Origin: a virus
Direction: 5' to 3' (one strand)
Virus record (IMG/VR): IMGVR_UViG_3300025879_000009
Coordinates: 1 to 30,067 of that record
Length of the DNA: 30,067 bases
The position numbers and the translations under genes were made by a program. The notes under the pieces were generated by a model. It did no database searches. It saw nothing but the letters and a program-made list of their open reading frames with translations, and was not told the origin of the DNA. This document shows, piece after piece, positions 29,108-30,067 of the stretch. Position 1 is the stretch's first letter. Each line of letters starts with the position of its first letter.

Positions 29108-30067
29108 TTACCCAACACCGATGTATATTTTCTTGTTACTTGGGTTCTGTATCCTATTCCAATTACATATTGCCAGAGACATTACAGTATCATCGTGTGC
29201 TCCACTCATTGCACCATACTGAACTTTCCCACTTGGTAGGTATTTGTATTGGAACATTTGCAGTTCTTGGTATAGTGGTTGGAATAGTTTAGGCGAGGGT
29301 AGTTCCAATCCACCATCTGCTATATCACTTATCAACCTTCTTATTATATTTTCCTTACTCTGGTTAGAGGTTATAAATGATTGTGCGTTTCTATACCTTT
29401 TTCGTATCATCTCATATACTGGATCACCTACTCCATTGGTTTCTACAAAGAGTTTAGTTTTGTATCTCTCGCAGTAGTAGGTTACTTTATCTACTATCTC
29501 TGTATATTCCAATCCTCGTGCTCTCCATATCCATACTACTCTACCACTTGTATCCATTATAGTTAGTACTGCGTAATCACCCTTGGTTCCTATATCCAGA
29601 CCTCCATATGTCCTCTCTCTCGTGTTTATCCACTCATCGAGGATACATACTCCATCTATATTAGTAAATACCTCTCCATCTCCCTCTTGCCAGATTGCTT
29701 CAAACTCTTGTTGGTAGATTGCAGGTGGTAGGGATTCTTTTTGTTCTTTGAGGAACTCTGGTGATACGAATGGGGATATACTTGATGGTGCAGTATATGA
29801 GTTGTATTGTTCTTCACCACCCATACCTCTTTGGAAGTATTGGTAGAACCAGTTTTTACTCTTGGGTGTTCCTGCTACCAAACATTTCTTACCTTTTGCA
29901 GTTAGGGTTGGTAGTATTGCCTTGTTAAATGCATCATCATCTATATCTTGTGCTTCATCCAAGAATGCGTAGTCTATACTCAGTCCTCGTATCGTTTCTG
30001 GTTTCTCTGCTGAACGGAAGTATATTCTACTACCATTTACGAGGGTTATTATCTTCTCACTCTTGTT
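29108..30067 (-). CDS. terL: Terminase large subunit, C-terminal part (begins at the left end of the window)
   Basis: This piece covers residues 88-406 of the protein that starts at base 388 on the circle. It holds Walker B (DEAQD, residues 124-128), the coupling motif VAGTPKSKNWFYQ, and an RNase H-like nuclease with the acidic residues expected of TerL: GGLDIGTKGD (Asp245), FVETNG (Glu296) and AHDDTV (Asp379/380). It therefore both powers packaging and cuts the concatemer. The stop is at 29108, and a gene-free stretch of about 156 bases with no clear hairpin terminator follows before the next gene at 28951. Confidence 0.95.
   Translation of the reverse strand, partial: NKSEKIITLVNGSRIYFRSAEKPETIRGLSIDYAFLDEAQDIDDDAFNKAILPTLTAKGKKCLVAGTPKSKNWFYQYFQRGMGGEEQYNSYTAPSSISPFVSPEFLKEQKESLPPAIYQQEFEAIWQEGDGEVFTNIDGVCILDEWINTRERTYGGLDIGTKGDYAVLTIMDTSGRVVWIWRARGLEYTEIVDKVTYYCERYKTKLFVETNGVGDPVYEMIRKRYRNAQSFITSNQSKENIIRRLISDIADGGLELPSPKLFQPLYQELQMFQYKYLPSGKVQYGAMSGAHDDTVMSLAICNWNRIQNPSNKKIYIGVG
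29941..30067. repeat. Terminal direct repeat, right copy (assembly overlap)
   Basis: Identical to bases 1-127. Removing one copy gives a circle of 29,940 bp. The join lies in the ATPase domain of the large terminase, between the Walker A and Walker B motifs, and restores a complete protein. Confidence 0.95.

Overview
The window is a complete, circular siphovirus-like phage genome. Its first 127 bases are repeated exactly as its last 127, so the circle is 29,940 bp and the cut falls inside the large terminase gene. The DNA is AT-rich and almost every gene is on the minus strand. The capsid, tail-tube, tail-chaperone and small conserved proteins are of the kind found in phages of Bacteroidetes (Flavobacteriia). 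One tail protein (21449-21790) belongs to a family I know from marine phages. My best guess is therefore an aquatic flavobacterial host, by inference from protein style only.

Layout in the direction of minus-strand transcription (high to low coordinate, crossing the junction). (A) 4353 down to 1, then 30067 down to 28078: a sigma-70-like factor, a small membrane protein, an HNH endonuclease, two small unknowns, a ParB/DNA-methyltransferase fusion, a short S-adenosylmethionine decarboxylase homologue, small terminase, a 53-aa coiled coil, large terminase, an HTH protein and a 109-aa unknown, closed by a terminator at 28024-28052. (B) 27984 to 19049: a tail assembly chaperone that needs a -1 frameshift, a tail-terminator-like protein, a small membrane protein, a gp10-like protein, a distal tail protein, a tail hub with a glycine-rich tip, a marine-type tail protein and a Thr-linker adhesin. 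(C) 19009 to 16557: two glycosyltransferases, a ribosomal protein bS21 homologue and an SGNH hydrolase. (D) 15617 to 13746: tape measure. (E) 13696 to 4455: prohead protease, scaffold, major capsid, tail-tube-like protein, minor structural protein, portal, connector, long repeat-bearing fibre and a 33-residue ORF, closed by a bidirectional terminator at 4405-4435.

Regulation can be partly read. Units B, C, D and E each begin with a shared two-block element (TTTWWACCAMT, 10-11 bases, WATATAAT) just before the first start codon. The phage sigma factor is an obvious candidate reader. The only long gap, 15618-16258, holds what looks like a plus-strand small RNA gene: a promoter, a hairpin whose 25-nt loop carries 15 bases perfectly complementary to the ribosome-binding site and start region of the sigma mRNA, and a terminator hairpin. 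Beyond it lie further inverted repeats, including a pseudoknot-capable set, and the only plus-strand gene (16259-16588).

I see no recognisable DNA replication, integration or endolysin gene, although the circle is closed. The phage probably relies heavily on host replication, or carries unrecognised functions among its small genes.
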